A program made the position numbers and the translations under genes. A stretch of DNA of 64,000 nt from the NCBI GenBank assembly GCA_018894105.1, contig CM032122.1, positions 39,525,404 to 39,589,403 of the forward strand, in the 5' to 3' direction. This document shows, piece after piece, positions 9,104-21,674 of the stretch. Each line of letters begins with the position of its first letter. Position 1 is the first letter of the stretch. The stretch is from Jacaranda mimosifolia. Lineage: Eukaryota > Streptophyta > Magnoliopsida > Lamiales > Bignoniaceae. A model generated the notes under the pieces. It did not search any database and was not told the DNA's origin. It saw only the letters and a program-made list of their open reading frames with translations.

Positions 9104-12100
9104 ATATCCTTTTCAGCAATTTGAATTTGCCAATAACCAGATTTTAAATCAAATTTTGAAAATATATTAGCATCAAAAAGTCTATCAAGCAAATCCTTTT
9201 TATTAGGAATAGGATACTTAATCCATTTTAAAACCTTATTAAGAGATTTATAGTTTATTACTAATCTAGGAGCACCACGTTCTTGTTCACTATGCTTATT
9301 AACATAAAACGCAGTACAGGACCAAGCAGACTTGGTTGGCCTTATTAAGCTCTTTTGTAATAAAGACTCAATTTCTTTTTTACAATAATTTAAATATTCA
9401 GAATTCATTTGACAAGGCCTAGCTTTAGTAGGAATATTACCATCAAAGCTATCATCATAAGGCAAATCAACAATATGCTTCTTTCTATTCCAAAAAGCAT
9501 TAGGGTGTTCATTACACACAGATAAAGCAAATTGATTTTCAAGAAAAGCTATTTTCTCTTTTAACTTAGGCTTTTCTAATTGATTATCAATATCGAGACT
9601 AACAATTTCTTGTTTTAAGAAATTTATATGATTAGTTTTAGCTTTTAAAACTTCTTCTATATTATTAAGAATTCTAGAAAAAGGTTCAACAATAAATTCA
9701 AAATAAATTTCTTTATTATTATATGTACCAGTAAAACCATTTTTATCAACCATTTTTAAAGGATAAATTTTCTTTAAAAACGGAGTTCCAAGAATGATTT
9801 GGTTTGAAATATTTTTAACCAATAAGAAGCTATTAGGAATACAGATTTTATTTTTACAAATAAAAGCTTTTGACAATTTATAACTAATGTCAAGTTTTTC
9901 ACTATTAGCAGTACGAAGAATATGAGTAGTTTTTTCAAAATACCTAGTAGGTATTAAACCTTCTTGAATACAATTTAAATCAGCACCACTATCAATTAGT
10001 GCTATAAATTCTTTTGAAAAATTATTACTAATTAAAAGTTTTATTTTCACAAGCCATTTTTGTGAAGTAATCATTTCTAATTTATTAAGAAAATCATCAC
10101 TTTGAATATTATTATTAATACTCTCAGGAAAATTAAACATATTATCAATTTGAGGAATTATTTGTTTACCCTGAGAAATTTCTAATCTTTTTATTCTTTC
10201 TTCTAAAGAGTTATTATTTCTTTTTAAATCAATAATTTCTCTTTTTAAATTATCCACTTCTTTTTTCAAATCAATCAAATTAGTAGGACTTCTAGATTTA
10301 TTCCTACTTTCTAATATTTTATAGACTTCAGACATAGAATAGGGATCATTATCCCTTAAAATATTATTTTGAAAAGAAGAAGTTTGGGAAGGAGAAGAAG
10401 AAGAAATATTTTCCATTTCATCTATTATCTTAGATCTTAAAATAGGATCTTTTATCATTTTCAAAAATTCAATAGTATTATCATTACTAATAACATTTAA
10501 TTCAGAAAACTGAGAAATTAAATTATACATCTCATCAGTATCAGATTTACTATTATCAGATGCAATATTATCACATGACAATCCTTCCTTACAAGGATCA
10601 CATTCAGAACTAGAACTATCAACACATTCATTAATATTATCAGAAAAAGCAGAATCAATATCATCATCAGATTCTAACATTAATTTAAAAAGAATATCCT
10701 TAAGATTATCATCTATCTCAAGGCTATTAATTCTTTCTCTCATTCTACACTTATCAGCATAGTGTCCTACCTTACCACACTTATAACAGGCACCATATTT
10801 ATGAAATTTCTTTCTTATGGTCCTATTAGAAGGTCTAGGTTCTCTATAATTTCCAGAATCTCTATAACGTTTCATTTTTTCTTTCTGTTTTTCTCTAGTC
10901 TGTTTATGAGTTTTCTTCCTAGATTTTTTTCTATAACTCTCATTATCATGTTTTTGTGATTTATTATTACTAACCTGTTTTGGGTTTTCCATCCCAAACT
11001 GTCCACAAAACTGACCTAATTGTTTTCTTTCCGTAATATTATTACGCTTAATTTGTTGATTCAATTTAATATCATTACAGAGGGCTAATCCTTCCTGAAT
11101 ACAAGTTCCTATTAACTTGCCATATGTAAATTTACTATAGTCTATATTAGACTCATTTTGCCTAAGATTTTTTCTGACTCTCTCAGCAAACATATAAGGC
11201 AATCCATCTATAAACTTGGATTTCCAATGGTCACTATTTGACTCAGGAAGTTCCATAACTCTAGAAAGAAAAGTATCTTTATACCATCTAAAAGATGTAA
11301 GACTCTGACATTTTAAACCATTCAATAAAGTTCTAATATGTTCAGAGTTATTAGTATATCTACCAGTAAAATGTTCTATAATAGTAACAATCAAAGTATA
11401 AACAGCATTTTCAATATTATTACTGGTTCCTTCCTGTTTAACACTATTAAGAATCTCCTCTTTATTATTGGGAGAAAGATAATTATCCCACCAACCTTTA
11501 AGTTGGCCAGTAAAACCTGCAATAATCATTTTTGCAACAGTATTATCACTATTACCATTATTCTTGCAAATAGTACAATACATTAACATACGATGCACCA
11601 AATTATAAATATGGCGTTCAGTAAAACCATCCAAATTCCATTCATAGATGCTTTTACCATTATAAGAATTGTTAAGAACTAAATCTTGTTCTTCATGCAA
11701 AACATCTTGTGGTGTAGGCCTAGGATAATAATAAGTTCTCATTGTTGGCCTATCTGCATAATTCTGAATTTTATTAATCTCTTCCCTAACTTTATTATTA
11801 TAATCATTCTCATCTAATTCCTTATTAAGAGTAGAAATCCTAAATTCAGCAAATTTCTTAGTTATTACCTTTTCTATTTCAGAAACATCCCTAACAATGA
11901 AATCATTAACTTCAGGAGGGGGCTGAATAGAAGGCATAGCAATATGATCAGGAGCAGGATGAACAAATTGTTTATTAATTTTCTCTTCCAAATTATTAAT
12001 ATTTTTATTTAATTTTTCCATATTCACAATTATATCATTGAGTCTTTTATCAAGTTGGTAAATATTTTCACCAAGTACATTTAAATATAAATTAGCATAA

Positions 12101-12513
12101 TTCTGCTGTTTAATTAAAACATTCATATTACGAGTAGTAACAACAGCTGTATCATTTTCAAGCATTTTATAAAATGCAACAAAAGAAAATTTATTATTAC
12201 CTTCAATAATAAAAGAATCTTGTGGAGGAAAAACAGTTTTTTCTTTCCTACCATTATCATAAATATAAGTTCTTTCAAGAACAGAAATTTGAGGTTCAAT
12301 ATAATTGACCAAAAACCAAGGAACAAAAGGTATTATTTGATTTTTCTCTTCTACGAATTTATAAAATTCTGTTTGAAAATAATTTTGTTGATCTTTATTA
12401 AAATTATCAAAAAACCATTTTCTAAATAAAATCCAACGATCTTTATTAAACTCTAGTGATATAAGTTTTCTATTATAAGAACCTTTTGAAAAATCAAGTT
12501 TGTCTTGATTCAT
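9104..12513 (-). pseudogene. ORF2 copy truncated inside the reverse transcriptase
   Basis: About 1136 native codons are present, from the start through the coat core, CCHC knuckle, coiled coil, protease and the first part of the RT. The reading frame then leaves into leader sequence at about 9103. The catalytic YIDD region, RNase H, the overlapping ORF3 and the promoter are missing. One substitution (Ser for Pro) in the RT N-terminal part differs from the other copies. Confidence 0.9.
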
Positions 12514-12527
12514 TATAAAACAATTTA

Positions 12528-13616
12528 TTAAATGCGAGTATTTCTCACAGAAAAATCCATATCGGATTCAGTTGGTTCCAGAGACTCCTCACTATTATTA
12601 TCAGTAGGAATACCATGAACAATATTATCAGAAGAAATTTTTAATTTTCCAAAACGAGTTTCAGAATTATTATCTCTAACTCTAGATGTTGAAGCTCTAG
12701 ACAATTCAGGACTTTCAACTGTATAATCAAGAGGATCAAACACAGAAAATGAAGAATAAGAAGAAGATCTATGAGATCTACTTGATTTTAACCTATTATT
12801 ACCAGGTTTTTTAAAATCAATTAAAACATTCCCATCTGGGGTTTGAATTACCTTATTTAATTCAGTTTGTATTACTGGTTGAATAGGAATAACATTTTCC
12901 ATTAACCAATTTTCAGGAAATCTAACTTCATCCCATTTTATTGGTTTTCTAGTTGTTATATGAGATTTACAAAAATTGGTTTCAATTAAAATAGTTTCAT
13001 TTTTATTATTATTTATCATTTTACACATAGGATTCAATGTGTATAAAGGCTTATAATATATGCGATAAGTAATACAAATTGTTTCAGTATTTACCATATA
13101 ATTATAACCATGCAACTTTACATTTAAAGTTAAAGCATGTAAAATATTAACATCAGTTAATGATAACTGCAAATTAGGATAAACATTAAAATAAACCGGG
13201 CCATGTGCCAAACTCGATTGTATCACACCCATAATTGAGTGCTTCCAATTTAAATTACGAGCATCACGCAAAATAGCAATAAAACTATCAGGAAGATTAT
13301 CAAGAGTAAGTGGTTTAAAAGCAATCTGTATTAAACCAATATGAATAAATCTATAATCAGCAGATCTATACTTATCAATATCAGATCTATGAAAAAGCTG
13401 TAAAGTAATATCATCTTTAGAAATAGGAATTGTTTCTTCCGTAGTTTTTACTACCTGTTTGAGACCTATTTTCTCAAATGTTCCATATTGATAAATAAGT
13501 TTTGGATCCACTTTTGGAATGGTCCATTTATTAAGAAGTTCAATATTAACTGGAAGATCTATTTCCTCCATAGTACTATTCTTAATATTACTAGATTTTC
13601 CTTTAAGAAAATTCAT
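12528..13616 (-). CDS. Viral ORF1, 30K-type movement protein, full length
   Basis: This 362-codon copy is open from ATG to TAATAA. Together with the truncated ORF2 downstream it cannot make a complete virus. At residue 190 it has Pro where the copies at 21675 and 30476 have His. Its upstream leader part (13617-13690) keeps the hairpin arm and primer site, but upstream of that the scrambled patch replaces normal leader. The promoter that could feed it is at about 15307. The functional call is explained at the copy at 30476. Confidence 0.8.
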   Translation of the reverse strand: MNFLKGKSSNIKNSTMEEIDLPVNIELLNKWTIPKVDPKLIYQYGTFEKIGLKQVVKTTEETIPISKDDITLQLFHRSDIDKYRSADYRFIHIGLIQIAFKPLTLDNLPDSFIAILRDARNLNWKHSIMGVIQSSLAHGPVYFNVYPNLQLSLTDVNILHALTLNVKLHGYNYMVNTETICITYRIYYKPLYTLNPMCKMINNNKNETILIETNFCKSHITTRKPIKWDEVRFPENWLMENVIPIQPVIQTELNKVIQTPDGNVLIDFKKPGNNRLKSSRSHRSSSYSSFSVFDPLDYTVESPELSRASTSRVRDNNSETRFGKLKISSDNIVHGIPTDNNSEESLEPTESDMDFSVRNTRI

Positions 13617-13689
13617 TTTAAGAGAGTGTTAAACATGCAATAATTAAATATTCCCTATACTCCCAAGGCTCTGATACCATCTATGCACT
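13617..13689 (-). promoter_or_regulatory. Leader 3' part with primer binding site
   Basis: The 3' hairpin arm follows the ORF1 start by 9 nt, and the primer site occupies 13667-13679. Homology to the leader ends at about 13690, some ten bases beyond the primer site, sharing the bases TGG with the inverted ORF2 piece that follows. Confidence 0.8.
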
Positions 13690-14800
13690 GGAATTTGGAT
13701 GGTTTTACTGAACGCCATATTTATAATTTGAATATGGAAAAATTAAATAAAAATATTAATAATTTGGAAGAGAAAATTAATAAACAATTTGTTCATCCTG
13801 CTCCTGATCATATTGCTATGCCTTCTATTCAGCCCCCTCCTGAAGTTAATGATTTCATTGTTAGGGATGTTTCTGAAATAGAAAAGGTAATAACTAAGAA
13901 ATTTGCTGAATTTAGGATTTCTACTCTTAATAAGGAATTAGATGAGAATGATTATAATAATAAAGTTAGGGAAGAGATTAATAAAATTCAGAATTATGCA
14001 GATAGGCCAACAATGAGAACTTATTATTATCCTAGGCCTACACCACAAGATGTTTTGCATGAAGAACAAGATTTAGTTCTTAACAATTCTTATAATGGTA
14101 AAAGCATCTATGAATGGAATTTGGATGGTTTTACTGAACGCCATATTTATAATTTGGTGCATCGTATGTTAATGTATTGTACTATTTGCAAGAATAATGG
14201 TAATAGTGATAATACTGTTGCAAAAATGATATAATTGTGAATATGGAAGGCTAAGGTGTTTGTGTTAAACATGCAATAATTAAATATTCCCTATACTCCC
14301 AAGGCTCCGATACCATCTATGCATTAATAATAATAGCATTAGTATGACTATCATTCCAAGGTTTAGGAACCTTCTTTAACCTATCATATAACAATGCAGT
14401 ATCCTGAGCAAGATTTTTATAATAAGGAGAAATATAATTTAGACTCCCTAAAAATCTTTGTAATTGAGTTTTATCAGCAATTCTGTCAGGAAACTTAGAA
14501 GCAAATTCAATACTTCTATTAATAGGAACAATTTTTCCTTTTTCCTCCACAAGATTCTTTTATTATTGAAGGTAATAATAAATTTTCTTTTGTTGCATTT
14601 TATAAATGGACCATTCCAAAAGTGGATCCAAAACTTATTTATCAATATGGAACATTTGAGAAAATAGGTCTCAAACAGGTAGTAAAAACTACGGAAGAAA
14701 CAATTCCTATTTCTAAAGATGATATTACTTTACAGCTTTTTCATAGATCTGATATTGATAAGTATAGATCTGCTGATTATAGATTTATTCATATTGGTTT
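13690..14800. other. Scrambled patch of viral snippets, first copy
   Basis: At least seven viral pieces in alternating orientation make up this stretch. In order: a plus ORF2 snippet (to about 13730); a plus ORF2 segment to about 14228, about codons 164-330, open as part of a fortuitous 183-codon frame; a short plus ORF2 repeat to about 14245; plus leader with the short ORF (14243-14254) ending at the hairpin base; minus leader 3' part with primer site (14303-14315); a minus RT/RNase H fragment (about 14317-14543); a plus ORF2 N-terminal piece (to about 14586); and plus ORF1 codons about 30-94 (to about 14798). Most joints share 4-10 bases, as expected for template switching or microhomology repair. 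Confidence 0.85.
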
Positions 14801-15489
14801 TGTTTACCTGAATTTAACAAGCCCACTAAGTATGAATTCTGGAACACAAGAGCCCCGAAACGCCCACAAACGCCAAACCCGGCTAACAAGGGCAAAAGGG
14901 CAAACTTCCAGAGGACAACATACTTAAGAGTGCCGTTAAGCCTCAGAACCCAACCATAACTGGCTAACCAGACCATGAGATCCGAACCCTTCTTACATAG
15001 TCTTGTACATATACAGACCTTTACCACAATTATATAGGAAATATCTAACTCTTACATGTTTAACACAAACACCTTAGCCTTCCATTAGGCTAAGTCTAAA
15101 ATAAAATAAATATTTAAAACAATAAAATAAAATTAAATCTTACCCAGCAGAGGTCTTCAAAACTGCAACTTCTTATTACACAAATAAACTAAACTTATAA
15201 AAGAAAATTACAAGCGGGGAAATTACAGAAGGGAAATCAGGGGAAAACAAAAGAAAATTTTGGAGAGGAATGGAAAGCGTCCTCCTCCAACAACAAAACC
15301 CCAACCTATTTATAGACAAAAGAAAAAACTGTGCGGACTTCAAACATTTCGAGTCCGAACAGTAAAAAGCTGAAACTACTGTGCGGATTTTAAAATTTTC
15401 GAATCCGAACAGTAACAATGTACAGTAAAAATGAACAGTATATTACTGTTCAAATAGTAATCCCTATTACAAATTACTATTTTATCCCT
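14801..15489 (-). promoter_or_regulatory. Viral promoter and leader 5' part
   Basis: This matches 359-1046 of the first copy. TATA box at 15307-15314, paired palindromes at 15328-15363 and 15378-15413, short ORF at 15074-15085 and the 5' hairpin arm just downstream of it. Transcripts would run left through the scrambled patch into the ORF1 copy at 12528. The leader piece between about 14800 and the primer site is replaced by the patch. Confidence 0.75.
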
Positions 15490-16947
15490 CTATTCTTTTT
15501 CCTTTCTGAGGGAAGCAATAATTTTATGAATGTCTTGTGTTGAGGGTATATCCTCATTGGGGTCCTGTGATTCACCTCCCAGACATCCATATTGGTTGTC
15601 ATCTGTTCTTGATCTTGATGAAGTAGCCATTGATACATCATCATCTTCTTCATCTGATTGCTCTTTATCATCTTTTCCTTTTAACTCAGCTTGTACCATA
15701 TTAAGTACTTCTTTGAGCAAGTCTTCTTTACACAATTTTCCCTTGCGCATTTTTATTTTTTCTGAAGCTTTTCCGAACAATGATGAAGCTTCTTTTTTCT
15801 TATCAGATTCAAATTTTTCCCTGTATAATTGGGTTGCTTTAAAAATATTATTTAAAGTATCTTGACCCTCAATCTGGCCACTTTGCTTGTCAATCTGAAG
15901 CATTTTGTTCCACCATTTGATATAATAGGAACGATAAAGACACGGAATATTATCTTCCGTAACTCCAACATCTGGAACCCATTTCCAGATCCAAGGAATA
16001 GAAAATTCCATAAAGAAAAGCATGGCTGCTTTATTAGTTGCCATCTCATCATTTTCTTCTGCCTCTATTAATTCTGGAGAATATTGACTCCATTTATCAT
16101 ATGCCTGTCTAAATTGATCTGGCAAAATATTATGAGTAGGGCCATATGATTGCCACCAAAACACAAACCAATTTGGTATTTTTGTGTCAAAAAGTTCAGG
16201 ACATACTTTTATAAACCAAGTATGTTTTTTCCTGGGATTTTCATAAAGAAAAACATTTTTAAAAGCCTGGATATAATCCCAGTAATTAAATTTGAAAGTA
16301 ATTCTATTAACAGAAAATTCTTTTTCTTTTAATGAGGATAAACCCCATTCTTCAATAGAAATCAATTTTTTAATTATTATTTTACTAAAATTAAAAACAT
16401 TTTTCTCTTGATAAGGGAAATAATGATTAACCTCACAAGAGCCAGTATAAATAAGAATATTTTCAAAAAACATTCTGGGTTTATAAGACCCAGCAGCATA
16501 TGATGCTGTATCCAAATACCTTTGGTGTATTACCCATGGATCTTTCTTCCATTGAAGATCTTTATGCTCAAGGATTGTTATTATATCCTTAGCATCTTTT
16601 TGCTCAAAAGTTGTGAGGGAATCCTCATCAACTGGGGATGCAATATTAGAAGTAACATCCACAAAAGAAGGTTTATTAGTTCCTTCTGGCTTTTTGGACG
16701 GGTTGGAGGCAGATGGTTTATTATACTCATCTGTATTTTGTTTTTGCTTGAATTGCAGAAATTCTGCAAAAAGGGGATCTTTATAAATTGGATCTGAAGA
16801 GGTTGAAGAGGCATATGATGCCTGAGAAACCGGGGAAGCTATTAGCTTCTGTTTGCCATGTTGTATTAGTGGCCTTGGCGTGCCACGATAATTGCTTCCT
16901 CTTCCTCCTCTATTAGAGAAGGGATTATGGCCCCTATAAGGGATCAT
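15490..16947 (-). CDS. Viral ORF3, unknown function, intact
   Basis: The 485-codon frame is open and its translation is the same as the copy at 1047-2504. It overlaps the 3' end of the ORF2 copy by ATGA. The ORF2 frame upstream is broken, so reinitiation from a full-length ORF2 would not occur here. Confidence 0.85.
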   Translation of the reverse strand: MIPYRGHNPFSNRGGRGSNYRGTPRPLIQHGKQKLIASPVSQASYASSTSSDPIYKDPLFAEFLQFKQKQNTDEYNKPSASNPSKKPEGTNKPSFVDVTSNIASPVDEDSLTTFEQKDAKDIITILEHKDLQWKKDPWVIHQRYLDTASYAAGSYKPRMFFENILIYTGSCEVNHYFPYQEKNVFNFSKIIIKKLISIEEWGLSSLKEKEFSVNRITFKFNYWDYIQAFKNVFLYENPRKKHTWFIKVCPELFDTKIPNWFVFWWQSYGPTHNILPDQFRQAYDKWSQYSPELIEAEENDEMATNKAAMLFFMEFSIPWIWKWVPDVGVTEDNIPCLYRSYYIKWWNKMLQIDKQSGQIEGQDTLNNIFKATQLYREKFESDKKKEASSLFGKASEKIKMRKGKLCKEDLLKEVLNMVQAELKGKDDKEQSDEEDDDVSMATSSRSRTDDNQYGCLGGESQDPNEDIPSTQDIHKIIASLRKEKE

Positions 16948-19900
16948 CCCTGCAAAAATTCTCGTGTTAGAAAATCAGGGAGACTATTATCACTACCCTT
17001 TTTATATATTATTTTAAAATCAAAAGGGGCTAAATAAGCTTGCCACCTTGCAAACATTTGTTTTGAAACATTATGTTTAAAATCTTTATTAAACATAAAT
17101 TGTGCAGCCTGACAATCAGTTTTAACTATAAAAAACTGATTATATAAATCATCTTGAAATTTAAGCACACATTTAACTATAGCAAAAATTTCTTTAGCTA
17201 CAGTTGCATAATTTTTCTGGCTATCATTCCATTTACCAGAACAAAATCTAACAAGAATCTCTTGCTTATTATTAGGATCAATTTGAGTTAAAATACCTCC
17301 ATATCCTAAATCAGAGGCATCAGTTTCAACAATTTTTTCCCAATTAGGATTAGAAAGCATTAAACAAGGCAATTTATTAACCTTTTCTTTTATTTTAATA
17401 ATAGCATTAGTATGACTATCATTCCAAGGTTTAGGAACCTTCTTTAACCTATCATATAACAATGCAGTATCCTGAGCAAGATTTTTATAATAAGGAGAAA
17501 TATAATTTAGACTCCCTAAAAATCTTTGTAATTGAGTTTTATCAGCAATTCTGTCAGGAAACTTAGAAGCAAATTCAATACTTCTATTAATAGGAACAAT
17601 TTTTCCTTTTTCAATAAAATGACCCAAAAATTTAATTTTAGTTTGAAACAAAACCATTTTGGGTTTAGAAATAACAAGACCACTATTTATTATAGCAGTT
17701 TTAAAAATATTAAGATGTTTAAAATGATTTTCTATGGTATTAGAAAAAACCAAAATATCATCAATATAAACAATGATAAAGCTATTAAAAGGATTGAAAA
17801 TATCATTCATAATTTTTTGAAATTCTGAAGGGGCATTCTTCAGACCAAATGGCATAACATTCCATTCATATTGCCCAAATGGAACATTAAAGGCAGTTTT
17901 AAACTTATCCTTTTCAGCAATTTGAATTTGCCAATAACCAGATTTTAAATCCTTTTTCAATAAAATGACCCAAAAATTTAATTTTAGTTTGAAACAAAAC
18001 CATTTTGGGTTTAGAAATAACAAGACCACTATTTATTATAGCAGTTTTGAAAATATTAAGATGTTTAAAATGATTTTCTATGGTATTAGAAAAAACCAAA
18101 ATATCATCAATATAAACAATGATAAAGCTATTAAAAGGATTGAAAATATCATTCATAATTTTTTGAAATTCTGAAGGGGCATTCTTCAGACCAAATGGCA
18201 TAACATTCCATTCATATTGCCCAAATGGAACATTAAAGGCAGTTTTAAACTTATCCTTTTCAGCAATTTGAATTTGCCAATAACCAGATTTTAAATCAAA
18301 ATTTTAAAATATATTAGCATCAAAAAGTCTATCAAGCAAATCCTTTTTATTAGGAATAGGATACTTAATCCATTTTAAAACCTTATTAAGAGGTTTATAG
18401 TTTATTACTAATCTAGGAGCACCACGTTCTTGTTCACTATGCTTATTAACATAAAACGCAGTACAGGACCAAGCAGACTTGGTTGGCCTTATTAAGCTCT
18501 TTTGTAATAAAGACTCAATTTCTTTTTTACAATAATTTAAATATTCAGAATTCATTTGACAAGGCCTAGCTTTAGTAGGAATATTACCATCAAAGCTATC
18601 ATCATAAGGCAAATCAACAATATGCTTCTTTCTATTCCAAAAAGCATTAGGGTGTTCATTACACACAGATAAAGCAAATTGATTTTCAAGAAAAGCTATT
18701 TTCTCTTTTAACTTAGGCTTTTCTAATTGATTATCAATATCGAGACTAACAATTTCTTGTTTTAAGAAATTTATATGATTAGTTTTAGCTTTTAAAACTT
18801 CTTCTATATTATTAAGAATTCTAGAAAAAGGTTCAACAATAAATTCAAAATAAATTTCTTTATTATTATATGTACCAGTAAAACCATTTTTATCAACCAT
18901 TTTTAAAGGATAAATTTTCTTTAAAAACGGAGTTCCAAGAATGATTTGGTTTGAAATATTTTTAACCAATAAGAAGCTATTAGGAATACAGATTTTATTT
19001 TTACAAATAAAAGCTTTTGACAATTTATAACTAATGTCAAGTTTTTCACTATTAGCAGTACGAAGAATATGAGTAGTTTTTTCAAAATACCTAGTAGGTA
19101 TTAAACCTTCTTGAATACAATTTAAATCAGCACCACTATCAATTAGTGCTATAAATTCTTTTGAAAAATTATTACTAATTAAAAGTTTTATTTTCACAAG
19201 CCATTTTTGTGAAGTAATCATTTCTAATTTATTAAGAAAATCATCACTTTGAATATTATTATTAATACTCTCAGGAAAATTAAACATATTATCAATTTGA
19301 GGAATTATTTGTTTACCCTGAGAAATTTCTAATCTTTTTATTCTTTCTTCTAAAGAGTTATTATTTCTTTTTAAATCAATAATTTCTCTTTTTAAATTAT
19401 CCACTTCTTTTTTCAAATCAATCAAATTAGTAGGACTTCTAGATTTATTCCTACTTTCTAATATTTTATAGACTTCAGACATAGAATAGGGATCATTATC
19501 CCTTAAAATATTATTTTGAAAAGAAGAAGTTTGGGAAGGAGAAGAAGAAGAAATATTTTCCATTTCATCTATTATCTTAGATCTTAAAATAGGATCTTTT
19601 ATCATTTTCAAAAATTCAATAGTATTATCATTACTAATAACATTTAATTCAGAAAACTGAGAAATTAAATTATACATCTCATCAGTATCAGATTTACTAT
19701 TATCAGATGCAATATTATCACATGACAATCCTTCCTTACAAGGATCACATTCAGAACTAGAACTATCAACACATTCATTAATATTATCAGAAAAAGCAGA
19801 ATCAATATCATCATCAGATTCTAACATTAATTTAAAAAGAATATCCTTAAGATTATCATCTATCTCAAGGCTATTAATTCTTTCTCTCATTCTACACTTA

Positions 19901-21660
19901 TCAGCATAGTGTCCTACCTTACCACACTTATAACAGGCACCATATTTATGAAATTTCTTTCTTATGGTCCTATTAGAAGGTCTAGGTTCTCTATAATTTC
20001 CAGAATCTCTATAACGTTTCATTTTTTCTTTCTGTTTTTCTCTAGTCTGTTTATGAGTTTTCTTCCTAGATTTTTTTCTATAACTCTCATTATCATGTTT
20101 TTGTGATTTATTATTACTAACCTGTTTTGGGTTTTCCATCCCAAACTGTCCACAAAACTGACCTAATTGTTTTCTTTCCGTAATATTATTACGCTTAATT
20201 TGTTGATTCAATTTAATATCATTACAGAGGGCTAATCCTTCCTGAATACAAGTTCCTATTAACTTGCCATATGTAAATTTACTATAGTCTATATTAGACT
20301 CATTTTGCCTAAGATTTTTTCTGACTCTCTCAGCAAACATATAAGGCAATCCATCTATAAACTTGGATTTCCAATGGTCACTATTTGACTCAGGAAGCTC
20401 CATAACTCTAGAAAGAAAAGTATCTTTATACCATCTAAAAGATGTAAGACTCTGACATTTTAAACCATTCAATAAAGTTCTAATATGTTCAGAGTTATTA
20501 GTATATCTACCAGTAAAATGTTCTATAATAGTAACAATCAAAGTATAAACAGCATTTTCAATATTATTACTGGTTCCTTCCTGTTTAACACTATTAAGAA
20601 TCTCCTCTTTATTATTGGGAGAAAGATAATTATCCCACCAACCTTTAAGTTGGCCAGTAAAACCTGCAATAATCATTTTTGCAACAGTATTATCACTATT
20701 ACCATTATTCTTGCAAATAGTACAATACATTAACATACGATGCACCAAATTATAAATATGGCGTTCAGTAAAACCATCCAAATTCCATTCATAGATGCTT
20801 TTACCATTATAAGAATTGTTAAGAACTAAATCTTGTTCTTCATGCAAAACATCTTGTGGTGTAGGCCTAGGATAATAATAAGTTCTCATTGTTGGCCTAT
20901 CTGCATAATTCTGAATTTTATTAATCTCTTCCCTAACTTTATTATTATAATCATTCTCATCTAATTCCTTATTAAGAGTAGAAATCCTAAATTCAGCAAA
21001 TTTCTTAGTTATTACCTTTTCTATTTCAGAAACATCCCTAACAATGAAATCATTAACTTCAGGAGGGGGCTGAATAGAAGGCATAGCAATATGATCAGGA
21101 GCAGGATGAACAAATTGTTTATTAATTTTCTCTTCCAAATTATTAATATTTTTATTTAATTTTTCCATATTCACAATTATATCATTGAGTCTTTTATCAA
21201 GTTGGTAAATATTTTCACCAAGTACATTTAAATATAAATTAGCATAATTCTGCTGTTTAATTAAAACATTCATATTACGAGTAGTAACAACAGCTGTATC
21301 ATTTTCAAGCATTTTATAAAATGCAACAAAAGAAAATTTATTATTACCTTCAATAATAAAAGAATCTTGTGGAGGAAAAACAGTTTTTTCTTTCCTACCA
21401 TTATCATAAATATAAGTTCTTTCAAGAACAGAAATTTGAGGTTCAATATAATTGACCAAAAACCAAGGAACAAAAGGTATTATTTGATTTTTCTCTTCTA
21501 CGAATTTATAAAATTCTGTTTGAAAATAATTTTGTTGATCTTTATTAAAATTATCAAAAAACCATTTTCTAAATAAAATCCAACGATCTTTATTAAACTC
21601 TAGTGATATAAGTTTTCTATTATAAGAACCTTTTGAAAAATCAAGTTTGTCTTGATTCAT
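16944..21660 (-). pseudogene. ORF2 copy broken by a 346-bp duplication and a nonsense change
   Basis: All ORF2 domains are present but the frame is split. The N-terminal part (18304-21660, 1118 codons) ends at a TAA next to a one-base insertion and a base change near 18300-18316, just before the RT catalytic core. The C-terminal part resumes at 16944-18029 with the rest of RT and RNase H. Between them a 346-bp RT segment (17605-17950) is directly repeated at 17951-18296; 346 is not a multiple of three. Confidence 0.9.
17605..18296. repeat. 346-bp tandem duplication within ORF2
   Basis: Two adjacent direct copies, 17605-17950 and 17951-18296, cover the RT region including the YIDD codons. They are almost identical (for example a/g at the position corresponding to 18049). 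The duplication accounts exactly for the difference between the two spacings of the ORF1 copies (9147 versus 8801 bp). Confidence 0.9.
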
Positions 21661-21674
21661 TATAAAACAATTTA

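Noticed and set aside
13683..14234. 183-codon plus-strand ORF as a separate gene (also at 22830-23381)
   Set aside because: It is a fortuitous in-frame join of ORF2 snippets inside the scrambled patch.
18304..21660. 1118-codon ORF as an independent short polyprotein
   Set aside because: It is the N-terminal part of a normal ORF2 cut by a nonsense change; the remainder follows in another frame.
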